Counted from the stretch's first letter, positions 44,538-53,265 are shown. The stretch: DNA of 64,000 bases from JAUXJB01 sp965226855 (GCA_965226855.1 CBDDEE010000031.1:620001-684000), one strand, 5' to 3'. Notes: generated by a model from the letters alone, not told the origin. Numbers and translations are program-made.

Positions 44538-44567
44538 TTGAACTCCCAGCTCGGTCCACACTACTCT
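44538..44567 (+). promoter_or_regulatory. Sigma-70-like promoter of aldo/keto reductase, leaderless arrangement
   Basis: -35 TTGAAC (44538-44543), 18-nt spacer, -10 TACTCT (44562-44567), then 7 nt to ATG 44575. No SD is present, and the predicted transcription start falls on or next to the ATG. Confidence 0.6.
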
Positions 44568-44574
44568 CTCGACT

Positions 44575-45624
44575 ATGCACCAAAACGATCGCAGCGTGCT
44601 CACCAGCAGGCGCAAGTTCATTCAGTACCTGGCCATGCTCGGCGTCGGCGGACAGGCCTTACTCAGATCCGGAAGCCTGAAGGCTGCGGTCACCGAGGCC
44701 AGAGAGTCGGTTGGCGCGGGGCTGCCGTGGCCGGAGATGACGTACCGAAAGCTCGGGCGGACCAACTACAACGCGAGCCGCCTGGTCTTCGGCTGTGGCG
44801 CCGCCCTTTCACGCCAGCCGAGGGACGAGCTACTGAACGCCGCCCTGGAAGCCGGGGTCAACGTGTTCGACGTCGGAACCAGCCGCTACTACGACAAGGC
44901 GGAGAGACACCTCGCGCCGTTCTTGAAGAAGAACCGGGACAAGATCCTGCTGATCTCGAAAGCAGGCGTCTACCTCGACGTGGGACCCAATGAGCCCATC
45001 TCGCTCGAGCAGGCCAGGTCCGCCGCCAGGACATGGCTCGAGCTGATGGACGGGAGCCTGCGGGAGCTCGATGTCGATCACGTCGACGCCTACTACCAGA
45101 TGGGAGCGAACAACCCGCACGTCGTGAGTAGCGATGAGCTCTACGCCGCGTTCCAGAAGGCGAAGCAGGCCGGGAAGGTCACGCATCTCGGTCTCAGCAC
45201 CCACGAGAACGCCCACGCTGTCTTGGAGGCCGCGATCGAGACGGGGTGGTACGACCTGGCGACGATCGCGATCACTCCCGCCGGCTGGTACGACTGGAAG
45301 AACAAGAGCCTCCTCGAGGGCTCACCGGACATGGCGGGACTCCAGCCGCTTCTGGCACGGGCTCGCGAGTCCGGCATCGGACTCATCGGGATGAAGGCCG
45401 GCCGATACATCGCGGGGCGCAGATTCCTGGGCTGGGGGAACCCCCGTGCCTTCGACGAGTATTACTCCGAGAAGGTGCTCCGGGCCGACCTCTCGGCCTT
45501 TCAGCGGAGCTACGCCTACGTCCTGGAGCACGGCGTGGACGCCGTCAACGCGGACATGCAGAGCATCGCTCACCTCAAGGAGAACTTCGTCGCGGCAGCG
45601 ACGTCGCGACAGTATTTCGCGTAG
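44575..45624 (+). CDS. Aldo/keto reductase with Tat signal
   Basis: 349 aa. The N-terminus TSRRKFIQYLAMLGVGG is a Tat signal motif (SRRxF plus hydrophobic segment), which is unusual because most aldo/keto reductases are cytoplasmic. The barrel shows YRKLGRTNYNASRLVFGCG, FDVGTSRYYDKAERHL (Tyr of the tetrad), KVTHLGLSTHENAHAV and GIGLIGMKAG. NADPH binding in the periplasm would be odd, so the protein may be a Tat-exported oxidoreductase with another cofactor or be retained at the membrane. Confidence 0.85.
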   Translation: MHQNDRSVLTSRRKFIQYLAMLGVGGQALLRSGSLKAAVTEARESVGAGLPWPEMTYRKLGRTNYNASRLVFGCGAALSRQPRDELLNAALEAGVNVFDVGTSRYYDKAERHLAPFLKKNRDKILLISKAGVYLDVGPNEPISLEQARSAARTWLELMDGSLRELDVDHVDAYYQMGANNPHVVSSDELYAAFQKAKQAGKVTHLGLSTHENAHAVLEAAIETGWYDLATIAITPAGWYDWKNKSLLEGSPDMAGLQPLLARARESGIGLIGMKAGRYIAGRRFLGWGNPRAFDEYYSEKVLRADLSAFQRSYAYVLEHGVDAVNADMQSIAHLKENFVAAATSRQYFA

Positions 45625-45666
45625 CGAGCGTTCCGCGGTTCCCCAGACGCTGCCCCGCGTCTTACC

Positions 45667-47409
45667 ATGAACGGGATGGTCCCACTCCCGGAGCTCGGCG
45701 AGCACCACCTGCTGGTCTTCCTGCTTCAGGTGCTGATCCTGCTCGCGCTCGCACGCGGGTTCGGGGAGGTGTGTCGCGCGCTCGGCCATCCGCGCCTGGT
45801 CGGGGAAATACTGGTCGGCGTCCTCCTGGGTCCAACCCTGCTCGGGCGCATCGCACCAGCTCTGCACATGGCCCTCTTCCCGGAGGACCCCCTGCAGCAC
45901 GCGATGCTCGAAACGGTGGCCTGGGTGGGGGTGTTGTTCCTGCTCCTGGAGACGGGCCTCGAGGTCGATGCATCTGCCGCCTGGCGCCTGCGTGGGCCAT
46001 CGCTGCGCATCGGGATCATCGGAGTGATCGTCCCCCTGGTCCTGGGCTTCGCCCTGTCGCTGGCGCTCCCCGCTCGCTACTTCCCCGTCGAAGATCAGCG
46101 CGTGATGTTCGCCCTGTTCCTCGGCACGACCATGGCGATCAGCGCCATCGTGATCGTGACGCGGGTTCTGCGCGAGCTGGATCTGATCAAGACCGACCTC
46201 GGGCTGATCACACTGTGCGGGTACGCGGTGAACGACATCCTTGCGTGGGTGATCTTCAGCCTGGTGCTGGCCGCGGCTACACAGACCGGCATCGACGCTC
46301 TGTCGATCGCCGGACTGCTCGCCGTCACCGTGGCGTTCACGGGCCTCTGCCTGACCCTTGGGGTGCGCGCGGCCGATCGGGCCATCTCGCTGCTCGGGGT
46401 GCGTCTGCAGCAGCCGGGTGCCGTGCTCACGTTCGTAGCGTGCCTGGGTCTTCTGTGCGGTGCGATCACGTCGGGCCTCGGACTCACTGCCCTGCTCGGC
46501 TTCTTCCTCGCCGGCATCATGGCGGGAGAGGCGCGCGCTCTCTCGGAGCAGGTGCGGAACACGCTGACACAGATGGTGCACGCGATCTTCGTGCCCCTCT
46601 ATTTCGCGACCATCGCCATACGGGTCGATTTCGTCGCGAACTTCGACCTGTTCCTGGTCTCGTTCATCACGATCGTCTCGATCGGCGCAAAGTTTTTCGG
46701 TGCATGGCTCGGGTCGTTCGGCACGGGGCTGTCACGCGAGGATCAGGTTTCGGTCGGCATCGCGTTCACGCCGAGCGGCGTGACAGGAATCATCGTCGGC
46801 TCCGTCGCGCTGGAAGTCGGGATTCTCACCGTGCCGGCGTTCGTGGCAGTCGTCTTTTCCGCCATCGTCTCCTCTCTGGTGGTCGGACCGTGGCTGACGT
46901 GGTCGATTCGCCGACGTCGCGAGATCAACATCCTCGACTTCTTTGCACGCCGCGCCGTCTCCGCTGACCTGCAGGGCGCGACGCGCTACGAGGCACTCCG
47001 CGAGCTCTCCGAACGCCTCGCGGTGGGACGACCTGACCTTGAGAGCGAGACCGTATTCGCCGAGGTGCTGGCGCGCGAGGAGCTCATGGGAACCGGGCTA
47101 GGCAACGGGATCGCTATCGCGCACGCGCGACTGCCGACCCTGGCGAGACCGGTCCTGACCTTCGGCCGCTCGGTGGCCGGGCTCGACTGGGATGCCCCAG
47201 ACGGGCTTCCGGTGCATCACGTCTTCCTCTTGCTGACGCCCGTGCGGGATCACGGCCTGCAGCTGCAGATCCTGGCAGCGCTGGCGCATGGCATGGCGGA
47301 AGCCAAACCGCGCGAGCGGCTCGTTCAGGCAACCGGAGCAGACGAGATCTGGGCCGCACTCGAGGAAGCGTTGCGCGAGCAAGATCTCGCTCGGGTCCGC
47401 GCCGCCTAG
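45667..47409 (+). CDS. CPA2 cation:proton antiporter with C-terminal PTS IIA-Ntr domain
   Basis: 580 aa. Residues 1-410 form the antiporter with 12 or so helices (EILVGVLLGPTLLGRIAPAL, LGLTALLGFFLAGIMAGEA), no KTN/RCK domain. Residues about 440-575 form an EIIA-fructose/Ntr-like domain with the phospho-acceptor region NGIAIAHARLPTL, His at position 486. Antiporters with this domain are known and are thought to be regulated by PTS phosphorylation state, linking ion balance to carbon/nitrogen status. No SD is evident. Confidence 0.87.
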   Translation: MNGMVPLPELGEHHLLVFLLQVLILLALARGFGEVCRALGHPRLVGEILVGVLLGPTLLGRIAPALHMALFPEDPLQHAMLETVAWVGVLFLLLETGLEVDASAAWRLRGPSLRIGIIGVIVPLVLGFALSLALPARYFPVEDQRVMFALFLGTTMAISAIVIVTRVLRELDLIKTDLGLITLCGYAVNDILAWVIFSLVLAAATQTGIDALSIAGLLAVTVAFTGLCLTLGVRAADRAISLLGVRLQQPGAVLTFVACLGLLCGAITSGLGLTALLGFFLAGIMAGEARALSEQVRNTLTQMVHAIFVPLYFATIAIRVDFVANFDLFLVSFITIVSIGAKFFGAWLGSFGTGLSREDQVSVGIAFTPSGVTGIIVGSVALEVGILTVPAFVAVVFSAIVSSLVVGPWLTWSIRRRREINILDFFARRAVSADLQGATRYEALRELSERLAVGRPDLESETVFAEVLAREELMGTGLGNGIAIAHARLPTLARPVLTFGRSVAGLDWDAPDGLPVHHVFLLLTPVRDHGLQLQILAALAHGMAEAKPRERLVQATGADEIWAALEEALREQDLARVRAA

Positions 47410-47450
47410 TATGCTTGCCTTCGCTGCAGGTGGTGTCGAAGGAGGTCCAC

Positions 47451-47828
47451 GTGTCGGTCAAGCTCTTTCGTATCATCTTGCCGGTCTCGAGCGTCGACGA
47501 GGCGGCTCGCTTCTACGAGCAAGTTCTCGCCATCGGCGGCAAGCGAGTCTCTCCCGGACGGCACTACTTCGACTGCGAAGGAACGATCCTGGCCTGCTTT
47601 GACCCTCGGGCGGACAGTGACCCCTGGGATGCCAGTCCCAACCCCGATCACGTCTACTTCGCCGTCGACGATCTCGAGGCGGCCCTGGACCGCTGCCGCA
47701 AGGCCGGCTGCCAGAAGCTCGACGATTCGATCCAGAAGCGCCCCTGGGGCGAGCGCTCCTTCTACGCGCAGGACCCCTTCGGGAACAAGATCTGCTTCGT
47801 CGATCGTGAGACGATGTTCACGGGCTAG
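47451..47828 (+). CDS. VOC (glyoxalase/bleomycin-resistance) family protein
   Basis: 125 aa from GTG 47451, selected because AAGGAGGT sits 3-4 nt upstream, one of the best SDs in the window. The two betaalphabeta repeats contain FRIILPVSSVDEAARFYEQVL and VYFAVDDLEAALDRCRKAG, then RSFYAQDPFGNKICFVDR with the metal-site Glu/Asp region. Substrate unknown. Downstream of the antiporter, 41 nt apart. Confidence 0.87.
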   Translation: MSVKLFRIILPVSSVDEAARFYEQVLAIGGKRVSPGRHYFDCEGTILACFDPRADSDPWDASPNPDHVYFAVDDLEAALDRCRKAGCQKLDDSIQKRPWGERSFYAQDPFGNKICFVDRETMFTG

Positions 47829-47873
47829 CGAGACCCGGGTGGGTTCGACCGGCGGCCTCCGACCCCGCAGCGC

Positions 47874-49352
47874 TCAAACTGTCCCGAACATCTCTCGGTA
47901 GTACCGATACCACTCGCTCTGGAAGCGCTCCTCGGGGTCGTACCTGCGCTTGAGGCGCAGGAGCTCGGGGTAGCACGCAAGGACCTGGTCGCGGCGGGCC
48001 CAGCGGTGGTAGGTCAGGAAGTAGCTGCCGCCGAACTCGATCCCGCGATCGATCAGGCGCAGGAAGTCCACCTGGGTCTCGAGAAGCGCGCTGGCGTCGC
48101 GCTGCGTGTGCAGGTTGAAGATCACGCAGGCCCAGGCCTGCTTCGCCCACGGGAGGAACGTGTCCCGGTCGGGCTCGATGAGCCGGATGGTGCCGTAGAT
48201 GAGGTTCACGCGGTGCGCGAGGAAGTCGGCGCGGACCGCTTCGAGGAAGGGGAAGATGGCGTCCCGCGGCACGTAGATCTCGGTGATCATCTCGGCCCCC
48301 GTCGAGAGTTCGCCGAGTCGCGCCGAGAGCGCCGCGTGGTAGTCGTCGATGTAGGTCGAGAGCTGGTGGGTGTCCGACCAGTAGATCTGGCCGGAGGTAG
48401 AGAGGTAGTAGGACGAGTACTCCTGGAACGCGCGGGCGCGGTCGACGTGCCCGAGGGTGATCAGGTCCAGCCAGTCCTGCTCCGAGAGCTGGCGGAGCCT
48501 CTCAGGTAGGGGCGTATCGTCCGGGACCGGCCGGTAGCAGGAGAAGACGCCCTGGCGCAGCAGGCTCTCGCCGCCCTTGTCCGTGGAATACTGGCAGTCA
48601 CCGAACAGAAAGCCAGCCTGGATGCGCTCCTCGAAGCGTCTCGCGAGGTCGGCCGTATCGACGATCTCGACCACGCGCTCGATCTTGCGGCGCGGCGCCA
48701 GGCGCAGGCGCACGCTGGCGACCGGGCCAAGCAGACCGTAGCCCCCGATCGCGAGCGAGAACAGCTCCGGGTTCTCATCGCGGCTGCAGCGGCGGAGCTC
48801 GCCCTCGGCGTCCACCAGCGTGAACGCCTCGACGTCCGCCACCATCGGCGCGTAGCGCAGCCCACGGCCGTGTGCGTTCGCCGCCAGCGCTCCACCAAGA
48901 CACAGCCGGTCCGCCCCGGTCTGCTTCTGGATGATGCCCCAGGATCGGGCGGAGTCCGACTGGACGCGCACCAGGTGGTCGATCAGTTCCGGCCACTGGA
49001 TCCCGGCTCCCACCTCGATCTGTCCCCGTTCCGAGTCGAACTCGATCACGGCGTCGAGACCGGTCGTGTCGAGCAGAACGGTGTCGGTCCCGAACTGCTG
49101 TCCGCCCATCGCGTGCCGCGCTCCGGCAATGCTGACGTGAGCGCCCTCCGCTCGAGCGGCGCGGACCGCGGCCTGGAGCGCCTCGACCGACCCAGGCCGC
49201 ACGATGCCTTTCACGCGCGTGCGGTTGAGACCCGAGTGGATATCGTTCACCCACGTTCCATCCGGCTCGCTTCTCGAGCACGCCGCGGGGAGCAGGGCGA
49301 CCGCGGCGCCGACTCTGGCGCCGCGCTCCAAGAGCTCGCGTCGTGTCAGCAA
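47874..49352 (-). CDS. FAD-linked oxidase, D-arabinono-/gulono-1,4-lactone oxidase-like, exported
   Basis: 492 aa from TTG 49352 with AAGGAGGAACC just upstream. The N-terminus LLTRRELLERGARVGAAVALLPAAC is a Tat-type signal with a following lipobox-like LPAAC. The FAD (PCMH) domain has VSIAGARHAMGGQQFGTDTVLLD and LGGALAANAHGRGLRY; the C-terminal domain ends YDPEERFQSEWYRYYREMFG. It may oxidise an aldonolactone or sugar acid with FAD outside the cytoplasm. It is divergent from the YdjC-type gene. Confidence 0.85.
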   Translation of the reverse strand: MLTRRELLERGARVGAAVALLPAACSRSEPDGTWVNDIHSGLNRTRVKGIVRPGSVEALQAAVRAARAEGAHVSIAGARHAMGGQQFGTDTVLLDTTGLDAVIEFDSERGQIEVGAGIQWPELIDHLVRVQSDSARSWGIIQKQTGADRLCLGGALAANAHGRGLRYAPMVADVEAFTLVDAEGELRRCSRDENPELFSLAIGGYGLLGPVASVRLRLAPRRKIERVVEIVDTADLARRFEERIQAGFLFGDCQYSTDKGGESLLRQGVFSCYRPVPDDTPLPERLRQLSEQDWLDLITLGHVDRARAFQEYSSYYLSTSGQIYWSDTHQLSTYIDDYHAALSARLGELSTGAEMITEIYVPRDAIFPFLEAVRADFLAHRVNLIYGTIRLIEPDRDTFLPWAKQAWACVIFNLHTQRDASALLETQVDFLRLIDRGIEFGGSYFLTYHRWARRDQVLACYPELLRLKRRYDPEERFQSEWYRYYREMFGTV

Positions 49353-49458
49353 GGTTCCTCCTTCGCCGATGAACTGTCCCTCATGTTCTTGACTCTTACA
49401 CTTGTGCGCAGAAGCTCCACGTTGACGTGGGGAAACCGGGGTGAGGTAATACCGGGCC

Positions 49459-50352
49459 GTGTCGGTCATCGAGCAGCTCGGCTTCGAGCCCCAGGAGCGG
49501 GTGGTGGTCGTACACGTCGACGACATCGGTATGTGCCGGGCCGCGAACGAGGGCGCTCTGCTGGCACTCGCCGGGGCCGCTACCTGCGGGAGCATCATGG
49601 TCCCGTGCCCGGCGTTCGAGGAGCTTGCGGAGGTGGCGCGCTCGCGTCCCGACCTCGATCTGGGCGTGCACCTCACCCTGAACGCGGAGTATGAGGGCTA
49701 CCGCTGGCCTCCGGTCCGCGACGATGTCCCGGGACTTGTCTCGCCCGACGGTGGGATGTGGAGGACTGTCCCGGAGACAGCGCAGCACGCCACGGCGGAC
49801 GAGGTGGAGCGCGAGCTCCGCGCGCAGATCGAACGCGCACTCGAGGCGGGGATCGACGTCTCTCATCTCGACTCCCACATGGGGACCGTTTTCGAGCCCC
49901 AGTTCGTCGCCGTTTATCTGAAGCTCGCAAGCGACTTCGAGCTACCGGCCTTCATCCCGCGCATCGGCCGCGCGGCGCTCGAGCGGGTCGGCGACCCCGA
50001 GCGTGTTCGGGTCTATGGGAAGCTTCTGGACGAGGCAGAGAACCGCGGCTTCCCGCTGTTCGACTCGTTCTGCGCGGACTCGCTCTCGTTCGCGCCGGGG
50101 GCGGGACACGAGCACAACTTGAATCGTCTGGAGGGCCTCGAGTCCGGCCTGAACTACCTGATCACGCACTGCGCCGTCGGTAACGACGAGCTGCAGGGCA
50201 TCACGCCGGACTGGCGTCAGCGCGACGAGGAGAGGCGCATCTACTCCGACGGCACGATGGCCGGCGAGCTAGAGGCGCGGCAGATGCGGATGATCGGCAT
50301 GCGAGTCTTGCGAGACCTCATGCGAGCCGTCAAGCCAGCGGCTCGCAGATGA
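49459..50352 (+). CDS. ChbG/YdjC-family carbohydrate deacetylase
   Basis: 297 aa from GTG 49459. The metal-binding residues of YdjC-type enzymes are present: VVVVHVDDIGMCRAANEGALLAL, LDLGVHLTLNAEY and VSHLDSHMGTVFEP. The family deacetylates chito-oligosaccharides; substrate here unproven. TAATAC lies 6 nt before the GTG. The 3' end overlaps the convergent DDN-type gene by 23 nt. Confidence 0.87.
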   Translation: MSVIEQLGFEPQERVVVVHVDDIGMCRAANEGALLALAGAATCGSIMVPCPAFEELAEVARSRPDLDLGVHLTLNAEYEGYRWPPVRDDVPGLVSPDGGMWRTVPETAQHATADEVERELRAQIERALEAGIDVSHLDSHMGTVFEPQFVAVYLKLASDFELPAFIPRIGRAALERVGDPERVRVYGKLLDEAENRGFPLFDSFCADSLSFAPGAGHEHNLNRLEGLESGLNYLITHCAVGNDELQGITPDWRQRDEERRIYSDGTMAGELEARQMRMIGMRVLRDLMRAVKPAARR

Positions 50353-50782
50353 ACACGGGAATGTCGCGCTCGGTGCGGTCCTGATAGGTCTGGTAGTCCG
50401 GATAGGACTCGACGCAGCGCGGCCAGACCTCAGCCTTCTCCTCCGCGCTCGCCAGCCGAGCCCGGAGCGACCGCTGGTCTGCGCCCACCTGCACGTCGAT
50501 GTCGGGGTTCGCGACCAGATTATGGTACCAGACCGGGTTCGAGGGGGCGCCGCCGAGCGAGGCCACGAGGATCACGCCGTCGCCGTACGGCACGTGCATG
50601 AGCGGGCGCGTGATCGTGCGACCGGACCTGGCGCCCCGCATGGTGACCAGGCAGATGCTCCTTCCGCCGAACTTTCCCATGATGCGCCCAGCAGACATAC
50701 GGTACAGAGCTACGTTGAGGGCGGAGAACAGCCGGATGAAGGTCGTTCCGGGCGCACGCCCTCGAGCCCCTCGCTCGCTCAT
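50330..50782 (-). CDS. Deazaflavin (F420)-dependent nitroreductase family protein
   Basis: 150 aa. LVTMRGARSGRTITRPLMHVPYGDGVILVASLGGAPSNPVWYHNLVANPDIDVQVG is diagnostic of the DDN/F420 split-barrel family. Such proteins reduce unsaturated or nitro substrates with F420H2. Like the LLM proteins, it implies an F420-producing host. It overlaps the convergent deacetylase gene at its 3' end. Confidence 0.88.
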   Translation of the reverse strand: MSERGARGRAPGTTFIRLFSALNVALYRMSAGRIMGKFGGRSICLVTMRGARSGRTITRPLMHVPYGDGVILVASLGGAPSNPVWYHNLVANPDIDVQVGADQRSLRARLASAEEKAEVWPRCVESYPDYQTYQDRTERDIPVFICEPLA

Positions 50783-50909
50783 GTGAGTCGCCTCCTTGCC
50801 CTGACCATCTAAGCACGTTCAGCTTCCCGTCGCTTTGTGCCGATACGTGGACAAGGCTCGGCTTCAGTGACCTGTCTCGCCACCGGCCCGGGCCACAGGA
50901 GGCGGAGTG

Positions 50910-52004
50910 ATGCCGGCAAGAGCGGGACTGATCGTCGCTGTGGTCGGGCTATTGTGTCTGGCTGCGGCACTCACGTTTGTCCTCTCCGCTCGTCAGAGAC
51001 GCTGTATGCCGTTGGATTTCGAGTTCGAGATCACGGCGAGGGAGAGCCCCCAGAGGGGTCGCCCTTGGGACCTTGGTGGCAGGGCGGTTCGGCCACCCGA
51101 TCCGATGGGACACGTGACCGTGATCACAGACGGGAAACGCTACGTCGAGAGCATTGCTCAGCGGAAGAACACGTATAAGTTCCGCGGTCACTTCTACGCC
51201 AAGCGGGGCGTGCCGCTGGGCCATGGCAGCAAGATCGACGTAGAGGTCTTCGACAAGGACCTGAGCGGTGCGGAACGCATCGGCAAGATCTCTCACCAGG
51301 TCACGAGCTCCCGCGGAGGAAGCGCCACCTCGAGCAATGGAGCCGTGAAAATGGCTTATACGTGCCACTCCGAAGGGCGCTCTTCGGGCTCTTTTCTGTC
51401 CAGGGCCGCTGAGCGAAGCACGCTCCTGGGCGAGGGTGATTCGGTAAGGCTTCTCTGCCATCATAGAGCCATGCCGCCGAATCCCACCGACGACCCCTTT
51501 CAGACCAAGCCGCAGATCGCGGCTGTGCCCGCGTCCCCGTTGGCAGCTTCGCCCGAGGCCAGTCCCGCGCTCCAAACCACGGATGATCATCTGCTCACAC
51601 AGGAATCGTTTCGGGCTATCTTCAGCTCCAACCAGCGCGCCGGGCGCTGGGAGCCGGCTGACGAGATTCAGGTGCTTGCCATCTGCGGCGAGGTCAGGCT
51701 GGACTTCACGCGCGCAGAGCTACCGCCGAGCGGAATGATCGAGATCCACGCCTGGGCGATCGGCGGCGAGGTCAAGATCATCGTGCCCGATGGCGCAGAG
51801 ATCGAGCTCGAAGGGGAGCCGGTTCTAGGAAGCATCGAGCAGCACGTGCGCAAAAAAAAAGGCGCGCGTGAATGGATCCGCGAATGGGTCACGGGGGAGC
51901 GCGATGAGGACCTATCAGTGCCCCCACCACCCCCGGAGCCACCCTACTTCCGCATCGTTGGCCGCGCGATTCTCGGCAGCATCAAGGTATTGACTGGCCG
52001 CTAG
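50910..52004 (+). CDS. Membrane-anchored protein with C2-like and LiaF-like regions (possibly two genes)
   Basis: 364 aa in one frame from ATG 50910, with AGGAGG 7 nt upstream. After one N-terminal helix (GLIVAVVGLLCLAAALTFVL) comes a segment resembling a C2 domain (HVTVITDGKRYVESIAQRKNTYKFRG ... KIDVEVFDKDLSG). The C-terminal 130 residues (IQVLAICGEVRLDFTRAELP ... IEIHAWAIGGEVKIIVPDG) resemble the beta-solenoid of LiaF-like/DUF2154 proteins. The linker of residues 150-185 is composition-wise unlike protein; an ATG at 51471 could start a separate gene. Confidence 0.6.
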   Translation: MPARAGLIVAVVGLLCLAAALTFVLSARQRRCMPLDFEFEITARESPQRGRPWDLGGRAVRPPDPMGHVTVITDGKRYVESIAQRKNTYKFRGHFYAKRGVPLGHGSKIDVEVFDKDLSGAERIGKISHQVTSSRGGSATSSNGAVKMAYTCHSEGRSSGSFLSRAAERSTLLGEGDSVRLLCHHRAMPPNPTDDPFQTKPQIAAVPASPLAASPEASPALQTTDDHLLTQESFRAIFSSNQRAGRWEPADEIQVLAICGEVRLDFTRAELPPSGMIEIHAWAIGGEVKIIVPDGAEIELEGEPVLGSIEQHVRKKKGAREWIREWVTGERDEDLSVPPPPPEPPYFRIVGRAILGSIKVLTGR

Positions 52005-52179
52005 CCGCAGAGCACCGGGCCCCGCTGCGATTCATCCGAGGTAGTTGAGCCAGGTGTAGAATCGAGTGATTACCTTCCGGACTGATCCGGATCGCCTTGC
52101 CCTTGTCCGTGTAGATTGCTGCGTTTCCCGAGCAGCACCGCGAGAACGATGAATGTGAATATCGAGCGGTCCCGTCACC

Positions 52180-52463
52180 CTTATCATGGCATGATTCGAC
52201 ACGACAGCTCGGCACGAGTCGAGACCCACTCCGTGCTGGATTGGCCCACGGAAAGTTCGTGTTATCGAACATGCCGTTTGTTCCGGCTGTGTTGGCCCGT
52301 GGACAGCAAAGTACGTGACGGCGTGCAGACGCAGGAAGCGATCTGGTGGTTCTCGAGCGCGACGCCAAGCGCGGCCAGCTTCTCCTGGCCCGGCAACCGG
52401 TATCCTTTCGGTCGCTCCGCCGGCAGCATGTACCGTTCCTGATCCGCGACGATCATCAAGGTG
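52180..52463 (-). pseudogene. Decayed sulfatase, N-terminal remnant
   Basis: The 460-nt gap holds the start of a sulfatase. One minus frame reads MIVADQERYMLPAERPKGYR and then NHQIASCVCTPSRTLLSTGQ, with the sulfatase active-site motif CxPSR. The next frame continues GMFDNTNFPW, the following conserved part of the family. Frameshifts and loss of everything beyond about 100 residues make it a pseudogene. The remaining gap (52005-52180) shows nothing recognisable. It abuts the PhyH gene end. Confidence 0.7.
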
Positions 52464-52464
52464 T

Positions 52465-53265
52465 TTAACGTGTGGGTCCGTTCTCCCCGCCATCCACCAA
52501 GCCGAGGCCACGCCAGGCGTCGAATCCGAGCAACTGCCGGAGACGGCCGGGCTGATGGGCTTTCTCGACCACATGGTCGGCGAGGGACAGGAACCAGTTT
52601 TCCTGAGTACGAATGTAGGGCCGCGTGTAGTACGCGAACACACCGGCTCTGGTCTGGTCCGCCGTGCGGTTCCACCCAGTCTGGTGCCAGAGCCGACCGA
52701 CCATCACAGCGAGCGTGCCCGCCGGCGCGACGAGCGGCACCGTCGCAGGCAGCGGTCCTTCGTGGTCGATGGGGCCGTGGTCGAGGCGATGCGACCTCGG
52801 AACGTATCGAGTGGCGCCGTTGTCAGCGGTGAACTCGTCAAGCAACCACATGGCGTTGGCCGCCACGGCCTCGGCTGGGTAGGGGGTGGGGAAGTAGCCC
52901 TGGTCGCAGTGCATCAGCATCTCGCCACCACCTGGCTCGGTGATGTTGGCACTGATGTTCGAGAGGAGAATGGCCCGTCCGAGTAGCGCTTCAACGAGTT
53001 CGAGCGCCGTCGGGTCGATGCTCAGATCGATGAACTCCTGGCCGTAATTCAACAGCGTCCAGATCCGCTGGTTCGTGAGATCGGCGTCGAGCCGGTACCC
53101 ACGGCCATTGGGCGGCGCAGCGCGGGCGACCTCGTACAAGCGCGCTCGGGTACGGTCCAAGCGGCCGGGCTCCAGGGCGCGTGCGACGAGGCACACCCCG
53201 TGGTCGGCCAAATCGCGGCGCGCCGCGTCGAGATCCTCGGTGAGTCGTGGGCCTCCTGAACTCAT
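52465..53265 (-). CDS. Phytanoyl-CoA dioxygenase (PhyH) family protein
   Basis: 266 aa from ATG 53265. Fe(II)/2-oxoglutarate site: HCDQGYFP (HxD) and the distal GRLWHQTGWNRTADQTRAGVFAYYTRPY with His and the 2OG-binding Arg. ATRYVPRSHRLDH is typical of PhyH-like hydroxylases. Substrate unknown; these are abundant in soil and marine bacteria degrading lipids or making natural products. No good SD. Confidence 0.87.
   Translation of the reverse strand: MSSGGPRLTEDLDAARRDLADHGVCLVARALEPGRLDRTRARLYEVARAAPPNGRGYRLDADLTNQRIWTLLNYGQEFIDLSIDPTALELVEALLGRAILLSNISANITEPGGGEMLMHCDQGYFPTPYPAEAVAANAMWLLDEFTADNGATRYVPRSHRLDHGPIDHEGPLPATVPLVAPAGTLAVMVGRLWHQTGWNRTADQTRAGVFAYYTRPYIRTQENWFLSLADHVVEKAHQPGRLRQLLGFDAWRGLGLVDGGENGPTR

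Noticed and set aside
52005..52180. Regulatory RNA or small gene after the C2/LiaF-like gene
   Set aside because: No promoter, terminator or consistent frame could be supported; considered decayed DNA.
52032..52643. 203-aa minus-strand open frame over the PhyH/sulfatase junction
   Set aside because: Composition is not protein-like; the PhyH frame and the sulfatase remnant explain the region.
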